Shown: piece by piece, positions 1 to 7,953 of the stretch
How the letters are laid out: every line of letters begins with the position of its first letter
Numbering within the stretch: position 1 is the first letter of the stretch
NCBI GenBank assembly: GCA_019636795.1
Contig: JAHBWW010000003.1
Span: 62,001-126,000 of the forward strand
Direction of reading: 5' to 3'
Origin: Phycisphaeraceae bacterium
GTDB lineage: Bacteria; Planctomycetota; Phycisphaerae; Phycisphaerales; UBA1924
DNA length: 64,000 nucleotides
Program-made: the position numbers and the translations under genes
The notes under the pieces: generated by a model
What the model saw: the letters and a program-made list of their open reading frames with translations, nothing else
What the model was told of the DNA's origin: nothing
Databases searched by the model: none

Positions 1-41
1 GGGATCGCGGTCATGGCGGTCAAAAGTGCAAGAGTCAGCAT
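1..41 (-). CDS. 5' end of a probable secreted protein (partial)
   Basis: Only the first 13 codons lie in the window. They start with ATG at 41-39 and read MLTLALLTAMTAI, a hydrophobic run that fits the start of a signal peptide or membrane segment. A GGGAG Shine-Dalgarno sequence lies 8 nt upstream of the ATG on the minus strand, which is why I believe the start. The gene is 175 bp downstream of the glycosyltransferase-like gene on the same strand and may belong to that operon or have its own promoter. No function can be assigned from 13 residues. Confidence 0.45.
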   Translation of the reverse strand, partial: MLTLALLTAMTAI

Positions 42-216
42 CGTATTTTCTCCCTATTTCTGATCTGTGTCCGGTTGGCACACAGGCAACCCGGTTTGGG
101 TGCCTTCCTTGACAGCATACCGCGCGCTCCAGTCTGTTCTGAAGACAATTTGTGTGCAAGGAGGTCCGTCGGCGTCCGCGGCGCGTTACAGACCGACGGA
201 GTTTGAAGTATCGGAC

Positions 217-1338
217 TCAGCGGGCCGTTTCGCGGAACGCGACAGCGTCCGAAGTCGTGAGCCATTCGTATCCGTCAAGGACACTTCGCACATGGTTCGT
301 GGCCCGATAGTCGGTGCGGATGCGCTCGCGAGCCGACAAACCGAGGGCTCGCGCCTCGTTCGGAAGTTTGAGCGTGCGGCGGAGTTCAGCGGACCAGATT
401 TCTTCTGACGGGTCGTTGAGCACGCGTGCGGTCTGATCGGGGATCAGGCAAGTTACCAAGGGGTCGGCGTGTGCGATGACGCACATGCCGGCGGCCATGG
501 CATCGAGGAGGAGCGTGCGTTGCTCGCCTCGGTGATCCGGGTAGAGGAGGATGTCGTTGCGGACGACGAGGTCGCGGCGTTCCTCGACGGCATCGATGAG
601 CGAAACGCGATCGAGCAAGCCTGCAGCCTGAGCGAGCTTCCAGATACCGGCCCGGCGTGCGGCGTCGGCGTCGACGAAGAGCATGGCGTCAGGAAATTCG
701 TCGAGTGTGAGGCATGCTCCTCTGAACGCCGCCAAGAATGAAGAGGTATTGCGCCCGCTTCCTGCAAGGACGATGGCTGGCGGCCTCCCAGGTCGCAGCA
801 CCGGATTCGGGCGACTGGGTGCGTGAACCCCCCAAGGCGTCAGACGCACGACAAGCCCAGCACCTTCGCGCAGCAGTGTGCGTTCGATCCCTGGCGAAGA
901 GGTGAAGAACGCCACACGATGATCGCCCGCGACGCGCATGGCACGAGAGCGATCGCTCAGGCCCGCTCGCCAGACCTCAAAGACGACGATGGAGCGCAAG
1001 CGACGGGCGACATCGGATGCCAGCCCCCAGGCAGACCCTCCCATGACATGCACGACGTCTACGGGAACATCGGGGGCACTGGCCAGAATTGAGTCGGCGA
1101 GGCGCTGTGCACGCAACTGTCGCGAGAGCCATGTCCCGCGGCACTCGAACGGAATGACCGGTCCGACAACGTCGAGTTCGACAGCGTGTGCGACTTCTAC
1201 AGGAACTGCCACCTGCGCTCTGACGCCTTCATCGGCCAGCCCTACAAGCAAACGACGGATGAGCGTTCGCTCGCGGCTGACAAAGGGTTCATCGGTGACG
1301 ATCACGACACGCACAGCGCAATGGTATCGGCATGACAT
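217..1338 (-). CDS. GT4-like glycosyltransferase family protein
   Basis: A 373-residue protein with the two-Rossmann-fold look of GT-B glycosyltransferases. The N-terminal half has an early VRVVIVTDEP strand, and the C-terminal half has a nucleotide-sugar binding region followed by YPDHRGEQ and LLLDAMAAGMCVIAH. The last part matches the 'EAMA.G.PVV' element of GT4 enzymes, but the canonical second Glu is Asp and the EX7E spacing is off by one, so activity is uncertain. Starts are possible at ATG 1338 or GTG 1314, the latter giving MRVVIVTDE. It begins 11 nt after the oppD-like stop, so it is very probably cotranscribed with that transporter pair. Donor and acceptor are unknown. It could act on surface glycans. 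Confidence 0.7.
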   Translation of the reverse strand: MSCRYHCAVRVVIVTDEPFVSRERTLIRRLLVGLADEGVRAQVAVPVEVAHAVELDVVGPVIPFECRGTWLSRQLRAQRLADSILASAPDVPVDVVHVMGGSAWGLASDVARRLRSIVVFEVWRAGLSDRSRAMRVAGDHRVAFFTSSPGIERTLLREGAGLVVRLTPWGVHAPSRPNPVLRPGRPPAIVLAGSGRNTSSFLAAFRGACLTLDEFPDAMLFVDADAARRAGIWKLAQAAGLLDRVSLIDAVEERRDLVVRNDILLYPDHRGEQRTLLLDAMAAGMCVIAHADPLVTCLIPDQTARVLNDPSEEIWSAELRRTLKLPNEARALGLSARERIRTDYRATNHVRSVLDGYEWLTTSDAVAFRETAR

Positions 1339-1349
1339 GCGAGCGGACG

Positions 1350-2417
1350 TCAGTTTCGAGGCTGAATGTCGACGGGGGCAATATCGGGAAAACTGCCTTC
1401 ATTCATGTTTGGATCGGCCCAGACACCGACCCAATGCTGTGGCTCAACCTCGAGAAGTGCGGGCGCATTCAAGCCCTCGGGCGGGGTATGCCAGGGCCAC
1501 CAGGGAAGGAATGAACGTCCCTGGTATTCAATCTGCCCGAAGCTTTCTTTATCAGCAATGGTCTGGGCAATGGTTTCGAGGCGGTCGCGCTGCTCGCCGA
1601 GACGAGGGATGCAGGCGAGCAGCCCGCGTGTGTACGGGTGCATGGGTTTATCGAAGAGCACGCGAACGGGTGCGTATTCGACCACCCGACCGGCATACAT
1701 GACACAGACAACATCGGCACGTTCTGCGACAACGCCGAGATCGTGCGTGATAAGCATGATCGCCAAGTCTCGGGATTGCTTGAGGGCACCAAGCAGATCG
1801 AGGATTTGTGCCTGAATGGTGACATCGAGCGCGGTGGTCGGTTCGTCGGCCAGCAATACGCGTGGCTCGCAGGCCAGAGCCATGGCGATCATGACGCGTT
1901 GTCGCATTCCGCCGCTGAACTCGTGCGGGTAAGCCCGAAGTCGTGCCTTTGGATTGGTGATGCCGACATCGGTCAGTGCCTGCGCCGCGACCTCGATCGC
2001 CTGCTTGCGATTGACGTTCTGATGCAGCGTGATCGCTTCGATGATCTGGTCGCCGATGGTGAAGACTGGATTGAGGCTTGTCATCGGCTCTTGAAAGATC
2101 ATGGCGATTTCGCGGCCTCGCACCTCGCGGATTGCTCGATCATCGAGTGCGAGGAGATCGATATGCTGGCCGTTCTGACGCTCGAAGAGAATTCGTCCGC
2201 GATCGAATCGCCCCGGCGGGGTAGGAATGAGGCGAAGCGTGCTCAAGGCTGTGACGGATTTGCCGCACCCCGATTCACCGACGACCGCAAGGGTCTGCCG
2301 CGGGTAGAGGGTCAGTTTGACACCATTGACTGCGGAGACGCGATCGGCTGTGCCATTGGAAAATGACAGAGCGAGGTCTTCGACACGAAGTATCGGGCGG
2401 GCAGCGGTCGCGTTCAT
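1350..2417 (-). CDS. Oligopeptide/dipeptide ABC transporter ATP-binding protein (OppD/DppD type)
   Basis: A 355-residue cytoplasmic ATPase of the peptide/nickel import family. It has Walker A GESGCGKS at residues 47-54, the ABC signature FSGGMRQRV, Walker [13 protein letters not shown] and the H-loop LITHDLGVV. The reading frame stays open to 2813, but I chose ATG 2417 because it gives [15 protein letters not shown], a family-like start, and its ATGA overlaps the stop of the upstream permease gene by 4 bp (translational coupling). The extra upstream codons lie entirely inside the permease gene. The C-terminal 70 residues, after the usual oligopeptide-family end, are Pro- and Trp-rich. The usual OppF, OppB and OppA partners are not adjacent, so they must lie elsewhere or be shared. 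Confidence 0.88.
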   Translation of the reverse strand: MNATAARPILRVEDLALSFSNGTADRVSAVNGVKLTLYPRQTLAVVGESGCGKSVTALSTLRLIPTPPGRFDRGRILFERQNGQHIDLLALDDRAIREVRGREIAMIFQEPMTSLNPVFTIGDQIIEAITLHQNVNRKQAIEVAAQALTDVGITNPKARLRAYPHEFSGGMRQRVMIAMALACEPRVLLADEPTTALDVTIQAQILDLLGALKQSRDLAIMLITHDLGVVAERADVVCVMYAGRVVEYAPVRVLFDKPMHPYTRGLLACIPRLGEQRDRLETIAQTIADKESFGQIEYQGRSFLPWWPWHTPPEGLNAPALLEVEPQHWVGVWADPNMNEGSFPDIAPVDIQPRN

Positions 2418-3694
2418 CGCTTGGCCCTCCGCGGGTCGAAGGCCTCGCGCAGTCCTTCGCCGACGAAGTTGAGCGCGAGCAGCGTCGCGCCGAGCATGAG
2501 GCACGGGAAGAACAGCAACCACCAGTGGCTGCGATGGCGATTGAGCTCTGAAAGCCCATCGGCAGCGAGGTTTCCCCAACTTGGGAGCGGAGGCTTGACC
2601 CCGATGCCAAGAAAACTCAGGAAACTTTCCTGCAAAATAGCCTGCGGCACGGTGAGGGTGGTGTACACAATGATCGGCCCGAGCAGATTCGGGAGCAGGT
2701 GGCGCAGAAAAATCCAATGGACCGGCGCGCCGATAGCGCGTGCAGCTTCGACGAAAGGCTGGGCTTTGAGGCTCAGCACCTGCCCGCGCACGACGCGCGC
2801 CATGGTCAGCCAACTGACGCCTCCGATTGCAAGGAGGAGTGCGAGCACATCGATCCGAGTGCGCTGCCGATTGCTGAGTTCGCCTGTGCCGAATCGGGCC
2901 AGCGCGTCGGCTTCGAACTGTGCCACGCGATCGGGCGAGGCTTGGGGCTCGATAGCAATCTGTCGTTCGATATAGTTGATGCGATCGGCAGTTCGATTCG
3001 AGATGGCTGCCCGCTGAAAGCGATCGATCATGCCATCGGCCGCGACGGCAATGAGGACGACGAGCAGAATATAAGGCAGGCCATAGAGCACATCGACGAT
3101 GCGCATCATCATGGCATCAAGTCGGCCACCGGCGTACCCGGCAGTGGCGCCGTAAAGCGTGCCGATGAGCACGGAAATGAATGCCGCCGCGAGCCCGATA
3201 CCGAGCGAGATCGTGCCTCCTGCGAGGAGTCGAACGCCGAGGCTGCGCCCGAGTGCATCGGAACCGACAACGAATCGTGGCCAGGCATCGCCGAGTCGTT
3301 CAATGATCGCCGCGTTCACGTCGGGATCTGTGGATGCCAGAACGGCATTCGGGGTGAGGCCGAACTGGCGTGCGACGTGCTCGAGTGCGGGCTCGAGGTG
3401 TTCGGGCGGAGCGGTTTCGATCAGTCGGTCGATGGTGTCGGCGTGAGCGGGCCACCACGATGGTTGGACGCGGGCCTGCTGCGGGTTGCCAGCTTCATAG
3501 CGAGCGGTATTGAGGACGGTGCCGTCGGGGGTGCGTGCCCAGCCAAAGGTCCAGGGTGCCGAGATGAAACTCAGCAGCATGATGAGCGTAAGAAACCCGA
3601 TACCGATCATGCCCGCGACGCTGCGGGTCAACGGATTTTCGCGTGCGACGACGGGCGCATTGAGCGTGGGAGTTTGGGTGGCAGACTCGGACAT
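2414..3694 (-). CDS. Oligopeptide/dipeptide ABC transporter permease (OppC/DppC type)
   Basis: A 426-residue inner-membrane permease. The binding-protein-dependent transport EAA loop is clear ([21 protein letters not shown]), followed by the family end LLGIG..PPLPSWG-like sequence and a last helix. Compared with typical OppC (about 300 residues) it is long. Two hydrophilic insertions account for this: about 90 residues after the first helix and about 70 before the EAA loop, the latter rich in Arg, Asp and Glu. Start ATG 3694 (MSESATQTP) is preferred over ATG 3799, which would add an unrelated leader. It overlaps oppD by 4 bp and opens a three-gene operon whose last member is glycosyltransferase-like. 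It diverges from the NfeD-flotillin promoter. Confidence 0.87.
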   Translation of the reverse strand: MSESATQTPTLNAPVVARENPLTRSVAGMIGIGFLTLIMLLSFISAPWTFGWARTPDGTVLNTARYEAGNPQQARVQPSWWPAHADTIDRLIETAPPEHLEPALEHVARQFGLTPNAVLASTDPDVNAAIIERLGDAWPRFVVGSDALGRSLGVRLLAGGTISLGIGLAAAFISVLIGTLYGATAGYAGGRLDAMMMRIVDVLYGLPYILLVVLIAVAADGMIDRFQRAAISNRTADRINYIERQIAIEPQASPDRVAQFEADALARFGTGELSNRQRTRIDVLALLLAIGGVSWLTMARVVRGQVLSLKAQPFVEAARAIGAPVHWIFLRHLLPNLLGPIIVYTTLTVPQAILQESFLSFLGIGVKPPLPSWGNLAADGLSELNRHRSHWWLLFFPCLMLGATLLALNFVGEGLREAFDPRRAKR

Positions 3695-3800
3695 CGCACA
3701 CACGATAGCGACCCGCGAGGCCCGAGCGGGCATCTGTGCAAGGATCGGTGGTGTTTTCCCAAGAGATGAGCGTGCATATGTGCACACGAAGTGGGGCAAC

Positions 3801-3828
3801 CTGACAATCAGGCAATGTGTACGATAAT
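3801..3828 (+). promoter_or_regulatory. Sigma-70-like promoter of the NfeD-flotillin operon
   Basis: A CTGACA -35 hexamer (3801-3806) and a GATAAT -10 hexamer (3823-3828) are separated by 16 bp, each matching consensus at five of six positions. The predicted start of transcription near 3835 precedes the GGAGG ribosome-binding site (3844-3848). It also makes the more upstream in-frame start at 3817 unlikely, because that codon lies inside the promoter. Confidence 0.6.
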
Positions 3829-3855
3829 CGGGCCCATGTGGCCGGAGGTAGTGCC

Positions 3856-4461
3856 ATGTTCGACATGCTCATGAGCGGTTATACGCCGATCTTCAGTCTT
3901 CCCGCATTGGTGGGGACGCTGGTCTTTGGTATCCGCGCGCTGTCGATGCTGATGGGCGGGGACGGCGAACTGGATGCCTCCGCCAACGATGCCGGCGAAG
4001 TGGACGTTGCTGGCGACGGGTCGGACTTTGCGTTCGAAGTCGTTTCGATTCAGTCGATTGCGGCGTTCATGATGGGCGCGGGCTGGGGAGGCCTCGGCGC
4101 GCTCAAGGGCAGCGGACTGTCGCTGCCGATGAGCGTGGCCATCGCGGTGGTCTGCGGGATTGGGATGGTCTGGCTGTTGTACTGGCTCCTGCGCGGCATC
4201 CATGAACTACGCACAAACGGCAACATTTCGATGAGCGACGCAGTTGGGCGGCAGGCGCAGGTGTATGTGACGGTGCCGCCAGCCGGTCAAGGTCGCGGGC
4301 AGATTCAGGTGGTTGTCAAGGATCGTCTGCGGACGATGCCAGCGGTGAGCAATGGGCCCGAGATGCCCCGAAACGTACGAGTCCGCGTGATCAGTGCCAA
4401 TGCAGACAACACCGTTGTCGTCGAGCGAGATGGTGCACACTATTCTGAGGGGGAACGATGA
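3856..4461 (+). CDS. NfeD-like / YqiJ-like membrane protein, flotillin partner
   Basis: A 201-residue membrane protein. The N-terminal part has a hydrophobic segment around MFDMLMSGYTPIFSLPALVGTLVFGI, then an acidic linker, then two hydrophobic helices with a Gly-rich stretch (GAGWGGLGALKGSGLSLP). The C-terminal 70 residues look like the OB-fold of NfeD-type proteins (AVGRQAQVYVTVPPAG, then VRVRVISANADNTVVVER). Start ATG 3856 has GGAGG 7 nt upstream. Its stop overlaps the flotillin start by 4 bp (ATGA). NfeD-like proteins paired with flotillins (YqiJ-YqiK, YuaF-FloT) help place or stabilise the flotillin in the membrane. The role here is inferred from that pairing. Confidence 0.8.
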   Translation: MFDMLMSGYTPIFSLPALVGTLVFGIRALSMLMGGDGELDASANDAGEVDVAGDGSDFAFEVVSIQSIAAFMMGAGWGGLGALKGSGLSLPMSVAIAVVCGIGMVWLLYWLLRGIHELRTNGNISMSDAVGRQAQVYVTVPPAGQGRGQIQVVVKDRLRTMPAVSNGPEMPRNVRVRVISANADNTVVVERDGAHYSEGER

Positions 4462-6083
4462 ATTTCATGAGCATGACCGCATCGAGCAGCGTTGGACTTG
4501 CGCAGGCAACCCAGATCAATACGAGTTTACTCTGGTGGCTGGGCGTGCCGTTTGCGGTGTTTCTGCTGTTGATGTTCGGCGTTCTGGTCGTCAAGACGCT
4601 GTACAAGCGGTGCCCATCGAATCGCATTCTGGTGATTTATGGTCGCGTGGGTGGAGGCCGGGCTGCCAAGTGCCGTCACGGTGGTGGCGAGCTCATCATT
4701 CCGCTGGTGCAGTCGTATGCGTATCTGAGCCTTGAGCCGCTTGTGATCGACATTCCGCTCGAAGGCGCGTTGTCGCTGAACAACATCCGCGTGAATGTTC
4801 CTTCGACGTTTACGGTGGGCATCTCGACCGATCCGGTACTGATGAACAACGCAGCCGAGCGTTTGTTGATGCTTTCGCAGCAGGAAATCCGTAATCAGGC
4901 TCAGGACATCATTCTGGGGCAGTTGCGTCTGGTGATTGCGACCCTTTCGATCGAGGAGATCAACAAGGATCGCGAAAAGTTCATGAACCTCATCAACGAG
5001 AATGTCGCGGGCGAGATCAACAAGATCGGGCTTGAACTGATCAACGTCAACATCCGCGACATCACGGACGAGAGCGGGTATATCCAGGCGATCGGGCAGC
5101 GTGCTGCGGCCGAGGCGATTAATCGCGCAAAGGTTGAAGTGTCGCAGCAGGAACGCGAAGGCGCGGTCGGCGAAGCGATGGCGGTGCGCGAGCGAAATGT
5201 GCGTGTTGCACAGGAAAAGGCACTGGCAGACACCGGGCAGAAGAAGGCTGAGCAGGATCGACGCATTGCGGTGGCGAAACTTGAAGCCGAGGCTATTCGT
5301 GGCGAATCCGAAGCCCAGCGCGACCAGGAGATCGCGGTCGCCGAACGCACGGCCGAAACGGTTGCAGCCGCCAAGCGCGCCGAACAGGAACAGCGTGTGC
5401 AGGTGGCGATGGCCGAAGCAACTGCGGTTGACGGCGAAAATACATCATCGGCCAAGGTTGCGGACTCGAATGCGAAACTGGCCGAGATCCGGGCCGAAGC
5501 GCAACGCCGCGCCGATGTCGCGACGGCAATCGCCAGGCAGAAGATCTATGACGCCGAGCGTACGCAGGAACTCTCACGTCTGGCCAAGGAAAGGGTCGCG
5601 CCCGAGGAGATCGCCAAGCAGTTGGTTGAGATCAAGGCCGAGGCCGAAGCCGAACGTCAGCGGCGCGAGGCTCGGGGTGAAGCGGACGCGATTCTTGCTC
5701 GCTATGAAGCCGAGGCACGCGGCATTCAACAGGTTCTCGAAGCCAAAGCTGAGGGATACCGCAAACTCGTCGAAGCCTGTAGCGAGAATCCGCAAGTGGC
5801 ACCGACACTCCTGATGATCGAGCAGTTGCCGCAACTGATTGCTGAACAGGTCAAGGCGATTGCGAACCTCAAGATCGACAAGATCACCGTGTGGGATAGT
5901 GGTCGAAGTGGATCACAAGTCGAAGGCAAGCCCGGGACGCGCGGTGCGACGGCCGATTTTCTGAGCGGACTGATCGGATCTCTCCCCGCCGTGCACGAAC
6001 TTGCCGAACAGGCTGGAATCGAACTGCCCGGGGCACTGGGCAAGGTCCGCTCAACCCACAATGGCCGGGGATCAGATGAGTAA
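4458..6083 (+). CDS. Flotillin family SPFH-domain protein (YqiK/FloT-like)
   Basis: A 541-residue flotillin. It has one N-terminal membrane segment (roughly residues 20-45, WWLGVPFAVFLLLMFGVLVV), an SPFH/PHB domain with typical flotillin features (a Gly-rich start, YLSLEPLVIDIPLEGALSLNNI, NVNIRDITDESGYI), and then a long Ala/Glu-rich coiled coil with the EA repeats of flotillins. The C-terminal end after the coil (IDKITVWDSG) also matches the family. Flotillins form large oligomers on the membrane and organise fluid or protein-rich patches. It is translationally coupled to the NfeD-like gene (4-bp overlap, with GAGGGGG as a strong ribosome-binding site). It ends 1 bp before the stop of a convergent gene. 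Confidence 0.93.
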   Translation: MNFMSMTASSSVGLAQATQINTSLLWWLGVPFAVFLLLMFGVLVVKTLYKRCPSNRILVIYGRVGGGRAAKCRHGGGELIIPLVQSYAYLSLEPLVIDIPLEGALSLNNIRVNVPSTFTVGISTDPVLMNNAAERLLMLSQQEIRNQAQDIILGQLRLVIATLSIEEINKDREKFMNLINENVAGEINKIGLELINVNIRDITDESGYIQAIGQRAAAEAINRAKVEVSQQEREGAVGEAMAVRERNVRVAQEKALADTGQKKAEQDRRIAVAKLEAEAIRGESEAQRDQEIAVAERTAETVAAAKRAEQEQRVQVAMAEATAVDGENTSSAKVADSNAKLAEIRAEAQRRADVATAIARQKIYDAERTQELSRLAKERVAPEEIAKQLVEIKAEAEAERQRREARGEADAILARYEAEARGIQQVLEAKAEGYRKLVEACSENPQVAPTLLMIEQLPQLIAEQVKAIANLKIDKITVWDSGRSGSQVEGKPGTRGATADFLSGLIGSLPAVHELAEQAGIELPGALGKVRSTHNGRGSDE

Positions 6084-6084
6084 T

Positions 6085-6681
6085 TCAGGCGCTGGGTGCG
6101 AGTGATTCGAGATAGTGGGTCAGGCCACCAAGAAACATCTCGACTGCGATCGCGACGAGCAGCATGCCCATGAGCCGCTCGAGTGCAACGAGACCTCGCT
6201 TGCCGATGCGGGCTGCCACGCGATCGCCTACGAGCAGGATCAGACCAGCCCCCAACCACGCGAGGATCACCGCGCCGACCCACGAAGGCCACGCGCCGGG
6301 ATCGCCACTGCCGATCAGCAGCACCGTCGCCAAAGCCGAAGGCCCTGCAATCATCGGTGTCGCGAGCGGCACGATGAAAGGCTCGCCCGTTGATTCTGCG
6401 TCGAAACTGATCTTGATCGAAGGAAACACCATCGGCAACGCAATCAGGAACAGGATGATCGCGCCCGCAACTGAGAGCGCCGATTCGGAGATATGCAACA
6501 GCCCGAGCAGATGGCGGCCGAGAAACAAGAACACAAGCAGGATTGCGAGAGCAATCAGCAGTTCGCGGACAATCACTCGTCCGCGGCGCTCCGGAGGCAC
6601 ATTCTTGAGTAGGCCCAGGAACACCGGAATCAGTCCGAACGGGTCGATGATCAGAAAGAGCAATATGGCGTTCGAAAGCAT
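6085..6681 (-). CDS. MarC family integral membrane protein
   Basis: A 198-residue protein with about six transmembrane helices, typical MarC length. Family landmarks are the start MLSNAILLFLIIDPFGLIPVFLGLL, VRELLIALAILLVFLFLG, the PLATPMIAGPSALAT loop and the final helix with ERLMGMLLVAIAVEMFLGGL. MarC proteins are conserved inner-membrane proteins whose substrate is not established. The name comes from the mar locus, and a role in antibiotic resistance was not supported later. I use ATG 6681 rather than 6726, because the extra 15 residues are polar and unlike the family. It is convergent with flotillin. Confidence 0.88.
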   Translation of the reverse strand: MLSNAILLFLIIDPFGLIPVFLGLLKNVPPERRGRVIVRELLIALAILLVFLFLGRHLLGLLHISESALSVAGAIILFLIALPMVFPSIKISFDAESTGEPFIVPLATPMIAGPSALATVLLIGSGDPGAWPSWVGAVILAWLGAGLILLVGDRVAARIGKRGLVALERLMGMLLVAIAVEMFLGGLTHYLESLAPSA

Positions 6682-6760
6682 GGCATAAACTCCGGGCTTG
6701 ACTGTACCCGAGCAACAGGCATGCACGCAACCGCAGCCTGAAACGGTCTAGACTCTGAGC

Positions 6761-7333
6761 ATGCAGTTCAACACACTTCATATCGGTGATCTTGCTCCGC
6801 GATTCGCCCTCCCTTCGACCGACGGGAGAACAGTCTCGCTCGATTCATTCAGTGGCCCGTTTGTCGTGTTTTTCACATGCAACCACTGTCCGTATGTCGT
6901 CAACTCCGACGAATCGACAAGGGCGATCGCTGAGAAGTTCGCACAGGTTCCGTTTATCGCGATCAATAGCAACAGTGCTAGCACATATCGCGAGGATGAC
7001 TTCGATCACATGGTCGATCGCATGGCTGAGCATCGCTTTCCATGGATCTACCTGCACGACGTCACGCAGGACATCGCCCGGGCCTATGGCGCGTTGCGCA
7101 CGCCCCACTTTTTCGTCTTCGACCGCGCGAGGCGGCTGGTGTACAAGGGTCGGGCAATCGACACGCCACGAGACCCATCCAAATCCACAACGCACGAACT
7201 CGAGGATGCGCTGGCCGACCTCGTCGCGGGGGTACCCGTTCGCCAGCCCATCACATTACCTGTCGGGTGCAATGTCAAATGGGACGGCAAGGATGCACAC
7301 TGGATGCCCCCCGAGGCGTGCGACGTGAGTTGA
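6761..7333 (+). CDS. Thioredoxin-fold redoxin with CNHCPYV active site
   Basis: A 190-residue cytoplasmic protein of the AhpC/TSA-redoxin type. The active site is C40-N-H-C43 followed by PYV. The rest fits the family: an N-terminal [16 protein letters not shown], an [10 protein letters not shown] strand-turn, [10 protein letters not shown] and the cis-Pro region around [27 protein letters not shown] proteins are common in bacteria but their partner is not known. Thiol-disulfide reductase activity is a reasonable inference. The end contains another Cys ([10 protein letters not shown]), a common ending of this subfamily. A TAGACT sequence at 6750-6755 lies only 5 nt before ATG, so transcription may start close to the start codon. 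Confidence 0.85.
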   Translation: MQFNTLHIGDLAPRFALPSTDGRTVSLDSFSGPFVVFFTCNHCPYVVNSDESTRAIAEKFAQVPFIAINSNSASTYREDDFDHMVDRMAEHRFPWIYLHDVTQDIARAYGALRTPHFFVFDRARRLVYKGRAIDTPRDPSKSTTHELEDALADLVAGVPVRQPITLPVGCNVKWDGKDAHWMPPEACDVS

Positions 7334-7415
7334 CGCGAAAAATGCACCAACCTTGTTGATTTTCTGCACCGCTCCGGCGATTTTAAGGTACACTCGACGG
7401 CACCCGGAGGCGCTC

Positions 7416-7817
7416 ATGGCGGTCGACTTTGATGTACTCGTAGAAAACGCGCGTTCTGCGCAATCGAAGATCGGGGAGCAGACGCTCTGGAAGGCCGCGT
7501 TCGCTCTCGAACAGTGGTATTTCCTCGGCGTTGGCGAAGGGGACGACCTCCAGCCCTTGTGCGCGGTTGCTGAGGGACACGTTCACTTGCTCGCATTCAC
7601 CGATGAAGACCGGGCACAGGCGATGGCCGATCAGCGTCCTGACAACAAGCCCGCGAGCGTCGTTCACATGGATGTTCAGGACGCTGTCGACTACTGCCAG
7701 GCTCTGGATCAGGGCGAGGAAGTCGCGGGTGTCTTTTTTAACAATGGCGATTATGGCTTCGGGTTGTCGTTGGCGAGCATCGTCGAACGGTATCGTCGCC
7801 ACGCAAAGGACCCGTAA
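7416..7817 (+). CDS. Conserved hypothetical protein, SseB-like in character
   Basis: A 133-residue soluble protein of unknown function. Start ATG 7416 has GGAGG 5 nt upstream (7407-7411), which favours it over the earlier in-frame ATG. The sequence has an alternating helix-strand pattern with the phrases LCAVAEGHVHLLAFTDEDRAQ and VAGVFFNNGDYGFGLSLASI. The 'AFTDEDRA' segment resembles SseB N-terminal domains (which carry 'vFTs.erl'), but the match is weak. No catalytic residues can be named. It is on the same strand as the thioredoxin-fold gene, 82 bp downstream. Confidence 0.65.
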   Translation: MAVDFDVLVENARSAQSKIGEQTLWKAAFALEQWYFLGVGEGDDLQPLCAVAEGHVHLLAFTDEDRAQAMADQRPDNKPASVVHMDVQDAVDYCQALDQGEEVAGVFFNNGDYGFGLSLASIVERYRRHAKDP

Positions 7818-7953
7818 ACGCCACTGAGTGATCAACGAGTCCCGGATGCAGTCTGTTCCACCCTATTCGGCCATCTGTCGCTCTCGATTCTCAGGCTTCG
7901 CATTGATGAATCGGGCCCAGAACAGACGAGAAAAGTGTTTCAAGGAGAACCGC

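Noticed and set aside
2418-2813. Upstream extension of the OppD-like reading frame
   Set aside because: It lies wholly inside the permease gene and has no family resemblance. The ATG at 2417 overlaps the permease stop by 4 bp and gives a normal start.
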